This document shows positions 60,201 to 64,000 of a stretch of 64,000 nucleotides of DNA, one piece after another. A model generated the notes under the pieces. It made no database searches, was not told where the DNA came from, and saw only the letters and a program-made list of their open reading frames with translations. Made by a program: the position numbers and the translations under genes. The stretch is from NCBI GenBank assembly GCA_903813345.2, contig CAIIXF020000011.1:7958571-8022570 (forward strand). The letters run 5' to 3'. Every line of letters begins with the position of its first letter. The stretch's first letter is position 1. Source of the DNA: Owenia fusiformis. Its lineage: Eukaryota > Annelida > Polychaeta > Sabellida > Oweniidae.

Positions 60201-63111
60201 GGTGTCTCTTTACAGTTACAATACAAAGTCTGTGTAAAGTGTAAAGATACTAAAATATGGACACCCTGTACATACTCAAACATTGCTTGTTGTAGCGTTA
60301 GATGAATCTGAATCAAAGAGTGACCAAGGATTCAGCCAGGCCAACATGTTTAGCCAATATAACCAGTCCCAGAGTGGTGCCAGCTCACAGCAACAGCAGT
60401 CTGAGGCAGCAAAGTGGCAACAGCAGTCATCACAGCTGCAACAGCAGCAGTATCAACAGCAGTATGATCAAGGTAACTACATGATCCAAAGATGAATTTT
60501 GAAGTACATTGTTGCTATAAAATCATCAGATTGAGGTTCCTTGGTCAAAAATGTATATTAATTGTTTATTATGCAAATATGGTATTTTGAGATATATATT
60601 CCATATGGACAATGAAAGGTACACTTAATGAATTCAATATTTAATATAAAAATGTAACCAGATATTAAAGATATTTTTATTTTTACTTTCAGTGGATTTT
60701 CTTGTCTCTACTTTCTTGAAATTTGATGATATGTTTGTGTTTATAGAAGACTATGAAGAAGGAGAAGACTATGAAGAAGGTCAGGAGTATGAAAGTCAAG
60801 GCTATCAGAGTGAAGGTCAAGGATACCAAGGTCAACAAGGCTACACTGAAGAGGACTATGAGGGCCAGGAAGGCTATGATGAAGGTTAGCTAATAAACAT
60901 TTGTTTTTGGTACTTAAGCATTCATCTCAATAAATTATGAAATAAATAAATAATTACAAGATAACTGAGTTACCATTTTCATAAGTTGATATAATTCTCC
61001 ATTTCGCTGTTCGCTCTTTGAATCAGGACGTTCGCATATATGGTGCATATATGTACTCAAAAAGGACAAAATTTGATTGGTCAATATTTTTCAACGATGC
61101 ATTTCGTGTAGCTATTTGTGAGACCCGAAAGTTCTAAATCAAATTAATTACGCAATTTTGTTTTTACACCCGCAAGCTAAATAAAAAAAATGACACCATC
61201 GGAATTCTTCTTCTTTGTCATTGAATTAATAGTCAGTATACCAGATTTAATCAATAAAAGATTATACAATTAACAACAAAATTCGGAAACGAGTATGTAA
61301 GATTTGCTTTCGAACCACTAAACTTGACCTAGATAATAGCGACGTGTCTTCTTTGGTCAAATGCTCAGTTGTTTGTGGGTTTTCAACGTAACTCTATAAT
61401 GTAATATGAAGATGAGTACTTTTATTCAGTTGTTGCATCGATGTTACAGTTTGTAGTGCGGTAATATTGGCATGAACGTGTTGAAAGTCGAATGGAATTG
61501 CTTTTTCCAATATGGCGACTAGTCACGTGACTTCTTCTCTTCCGGAATATACTCCCATTTTCAATCATTGTTTTCACCCCGTTAGGAGCCAATAAAATGA
61601 AAAAAAATATATGTTATATAAAGATTATTAAAAGACTAATTGTTTCTGATAGTTTGTTTTCTCCGATCGCATGGAGATTCGATCGAAAATATCGCTTGAA
61701 AAATGGGTATGAAAATCCCCATGTTAAACCAACGGGGAAAAACAAGGTAGAAAAATTTTGTTCCCCCGCGAACTGCATCATGGGAAATATTTTGACCTTA
61801 TAAGGAAAAACTTTCGCGCCATCTTTATTAGAGATTCAATACTACCGAATCCGCGATTTTAAGAATTGGGTTGTGCTAATTTAATTTACTGGATTTTTGA
61901 AGTGTGTACATGTAGATATTGTTCTTCCTCATAAATTGTAGACTTAGCCTTTCTTATTTTATAATGTAACTTTGCTCAATTTTGAACTGAAATGATTCAG
62001 AAACCTTCCATTTAGGGCATGTACAGTACGACAGGTTTTCATTCCAATGAGTGTTTCTGTGCATCAATGCAATGAAATGATCATTGGAATTACAATTACA
62101 AATTCCCCGTCTGTCTATTTTACAGCTTGGTTGGGGTAACTTGATAGATGATTTTGTAATGAGTGCTTAATCATGGAACTTTCTGAAATATGAACTTAAA
62201 CCTATACTCACACCTGAATACTCTGACAATGGTAAAGTCAGATATTGTTGTCTCAAAAGGCAAACGTAACCATCACTTCAACTCTTTAATCACTTCGTTC
62301 TCATTTCATGGGACCTTATCGTCGCTGATTCTGTGCATGTATTACGCTCTTGTGATAATGTATTATATGAAATCCCAATTTTGATCAAATGTGGCCCTGA
62401 ATCACCACAAATACCATCTTCCGTATCGTCAATGACAGCGGAATCTGAATTTCAAATGATTAACAGAGAAAGGATAGATCTGAAATATTGTATCTGTTGT
62501 CCCATGTCATATTTTGATTGAAGTAAAAAGGCGTTATTTCGATGGTAGAACATATTTATTTAAGTATACAATGAGTAGAAAGACACTTTGATTGATCATT
62601 CTACCAAAGGAATTTAATCTAGGTGCTCTATTAAAAATACAGTTAATAAAAATCAAATCGAATAGGAACCCATGGCCACAATTTGTGACAGTGGTATCTG
62701 ACTTTACCGTTATCAGGATATTCTGGTGTGATGCTAAAGATTTCAATATTCATTAACTAAACCTGTCATAAAGTAATTGCACCTTTGATTACAGAGTATG
62801 AAGATGGAGAAATGGTTCCATACAATCAACAGTTTAACAATGGCAACTATCCCCATGGCAACCAGAATAACCAAGGTAACTACACCCAGGGTAACCAAGG
62901 CAACTATAATCAAGGTAACCCGGGCAATTACAGCCAAGATGGTCAACAGATGTATGAGGGACAAGAATATGACCAGGGAACAGAGACCTACCAGGGGGAA
63001 GCAGCACAGTTTCCAATGCAAGGGTCAGGGGACCATGAATACTCGGATGATTATAACCAGGACCAACAGTATGGGGACAATTACCAACAACCTGGCTTTT
63101 CCAATGAGTAA
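57202..63111 (+). CDS. Q/Y/G/E-rich prion-like low-complexity protein, N-terminal or complete
   Basis: Exons 57202-57223, 60296-60472, 60747-60884 and 62795-63107 (or to 63111), the first three junctions all at phase 1. Exon 1 encodes only MSSDFLD and is followed by ALDESESKS. Then come a Gln/Ser-rich segment with WQQQSSQLQQQQ, an acidic Tyr/Gly segment (DYEEGEDYEEGQEYE) and an Asn/Gln/Gly/Tyr segment with GNYTQGNQGNYNQGN repeats. This resembles prion-like activation or phase-separating domains of RNA-binding proteins. Either the frame stops at TAA 63109-63111 (217 residues), or it splices at AATGA|GTAAGT after 63107 into exons outside the window. Exon 1 is assigned by phase and consensus only. 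Family not recognised. Confidence 0.7.
57811..58250. mobile_element. 440-bp foldback MITE with arms of about 170 bp
   Basis: Arms match over AGGGTGCATG, TTGAGTCACATGTTATTTTT, CAAACAAGAAT and GCACAAAGAGTGCACTT. Ends are AATGTCG and CGACATT. It lies in intron 1 of the prion-like gene. Confidence 0.85.
58251..60197. other. Intron of the prion-like gene, no feature seen
   Basis: AT-rich intron. GGCCCAGATCTACAACGTAA/ACTGGGCCAGAT near 58930-58980 forms a small inverted patch. No exon required by phase. Confidence 0.4.
60198..60268. mobile_element. 71-bp CAGGGTG MITE just upstream of an exon
   Basis: Ends CAGGGTGTC and GACACCCTG are exact inverses; TACA flanks both sides. It ends 27 bp before the acceptor of exon 60296, inside the region where the branch point would lie. 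Confidence 0.7.
62209..62730. mobile_element. 522-bp inverted-repeat element in an intron
   Basis: Left end CACACCTGAATACTCTGACA with GGTAAAGTCAGATA; right end TATCTGACTTTACCGTTATC with TATTCTGGTGTG. Arms are about 36 bp and imperfect. No coding content. Confidence 0.65.
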
Positions 63112-63254
63112 GTGTCTATTTTGGTTTTTTTAGAATGAACTAACTCATGTTGTTGTTACAATATTTCATGTTTTTTATTACTCATTTTTGTCTTGAATGT
63201 TTATTCATTTTTATGAATGGTTTTCTCATTTCCATTGAATTGACTTTTATATTT

Positions 63255-64000
63255 CTATACCACTGTTTGAAATGTGACATCATTGTGTTTCAAATAGTTA
63301 TGGAGTGTCAAAGCCACCCATTTCCTTGCTTTGATTTCATCTGTATTCAACATCACAACATATATTCCTGGTGATAGTTCATACTCTCTCTGGTAGTTGA
63401 ATGTCTTCTGTAGGTTACTTGGTTGTTCAGTTGGTTTCACTAACAGGCCTTTCGGGTAGACTCGATCTAGGGGAAAATCAGAGGCTTTTTTGATGGCATA
63501 CACATGGAATCCTAGCACAATTTGAGGTTTAACAGTCTCCTGTGTTAAGGCGAGTCGTATTGGTATACTTGAGCCTCTCTTCACTTTGATAATGTACTGA
63601 TGGCTGCGTATATGGCTCCCCTTGCCTGGTTTATCAGGTTCCATCTCAAGGTAGACCCCACGCACTGAGCTTACTTTGTTATCAACATCGCTGGTTGGTT
63701 CTTTGTCAGTTTTCAATGGACTGCGTATGAACAGTTGAGTTGGTTCTCTTATTTCACTATATGGGACCATAATATCACTGAATAGACGAATGTAGAATCT
63801 GATGTCCTTTGTGCCACTTATACGTCGTGGAATAAGAATATAGTCCCCTGAAATAGGATAAGGAAATTAAATAGACAAGTGAAAACACATGTCATGGTAA
63901 GCCTGGTCTACAAACCGGGTAAACATGTTTAATGGCATTATAAAACATGGTTGGCATGGTAACTACTGTCTACATACCTGATGTTAATGTGTAATTGTAT
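63255..64000 (-). CDS. Calpain-like protein, C-terminal part with tandem C2-like (domain III) modules
   Basis: Last exon 63847-63255 and part of the preceding exon (64000-63978), joined at phase 1. The junction reads YTLTSGDYILIPRR then IRFYIRLFSD, the signature end of a calpain domain III (L..G.Y.I.P, F..R.FS). A second similar module follows: QYIIKVKRGSSIPIRLALT, IVLGFHVYAIKK, and YELSPGIYVVMLNTD with WVALTLHN at the end. Two C2-like modules in tandem occur in CAPN7/PalB-type calpains, but the protease core lies outside the window, so the subtype is open. It is convergent with the prion-like gene; the gap between stop codons is under 150 bp. Confidence 0.75.

Noticed and set aside
62743-63021. 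92-codon hydrophobic minus-strand frame
   Set aside because: Antisense of the GNYNQGN-repeat exon; Val/Leu/Ile runs are a mirror artefact.
60296-63107. Joining these exons directly to the 18-exon gene after 40395
   Set aside because: Phase mismatch: 40395 ends at phase 0 while 60296 needs one carried base. Exons 43705 and 57202 fit the two genes by phase.

Overview
This is a window of animal nuclear DNA. It is AT-rich (roughly 35-40% GC by eye), with intron-split genes carrying GT-AG splice sites, many short inverted-repeat transposons, two truncated LINEs and many minisatellites. Gene content (MICAL, neutral sphingomyelinase, a one-domain IGFBP protein, calpain) and repeat style fit a marine invertebrate such as an echinoderm, hemichordate, amphioxus or lophotrochozoan. 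I cannot name the species. All gene models below were built by hand from open frames, splice consensus and phase continuity; there is no transcript evidence.

Layout. Positions 1-8393 (+) hold the 3' part of a MICAL-family gene (linker plus bMERB domain). Nested in one of its introns on the other strand is a two-exon secreted single-IGFBP-domain gene (6047-5039). Positions 24006-11733 (-) hold a complete eight-exon SMPD2-type neutral sphingomyelinase whose 7.5-kb first intron is packed with LINEs, MITEs and a composite satellite. MICAL and SMPD2 converge tail to tail, as I recall for human MICAL1/SMPD2. A 324-bp shared promoter with a perfect CRE separates SMPD2 from a divergent 18-exon gene (24331-43815, +).

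That 18-exon gene is the main novelty. It encodes a predicted 1228-residue protein with a dsRNA-binding domain, a degenerate SGNH-hydrolase-like region and seven copies of a repeat built on a DKxx[LM][ST] core. I do not recognise this combination.

Positions 52352-46409 (-) encode an unrecognised 407-residue protein with an LxxLL box and a PLDLS CtBP-type motif. A 147-residue single-exon ORF (52789-53232, +) lies head to head with it. Positions 57202-63111 (+) encode a Q/Y/G/E-rich prion-like protein, and 64000-63255 (-) is the 3' end of a calpain-like gene with two C2-like domains.

The second theme is that minisatellites in MICAL and the 18-exon gene start exactly at exon edges. One ends at a 3' splice site, three begin at 5' splice sites and two begin at stop codons, so functional sites have been copied in tandem, in one case about 48 times.
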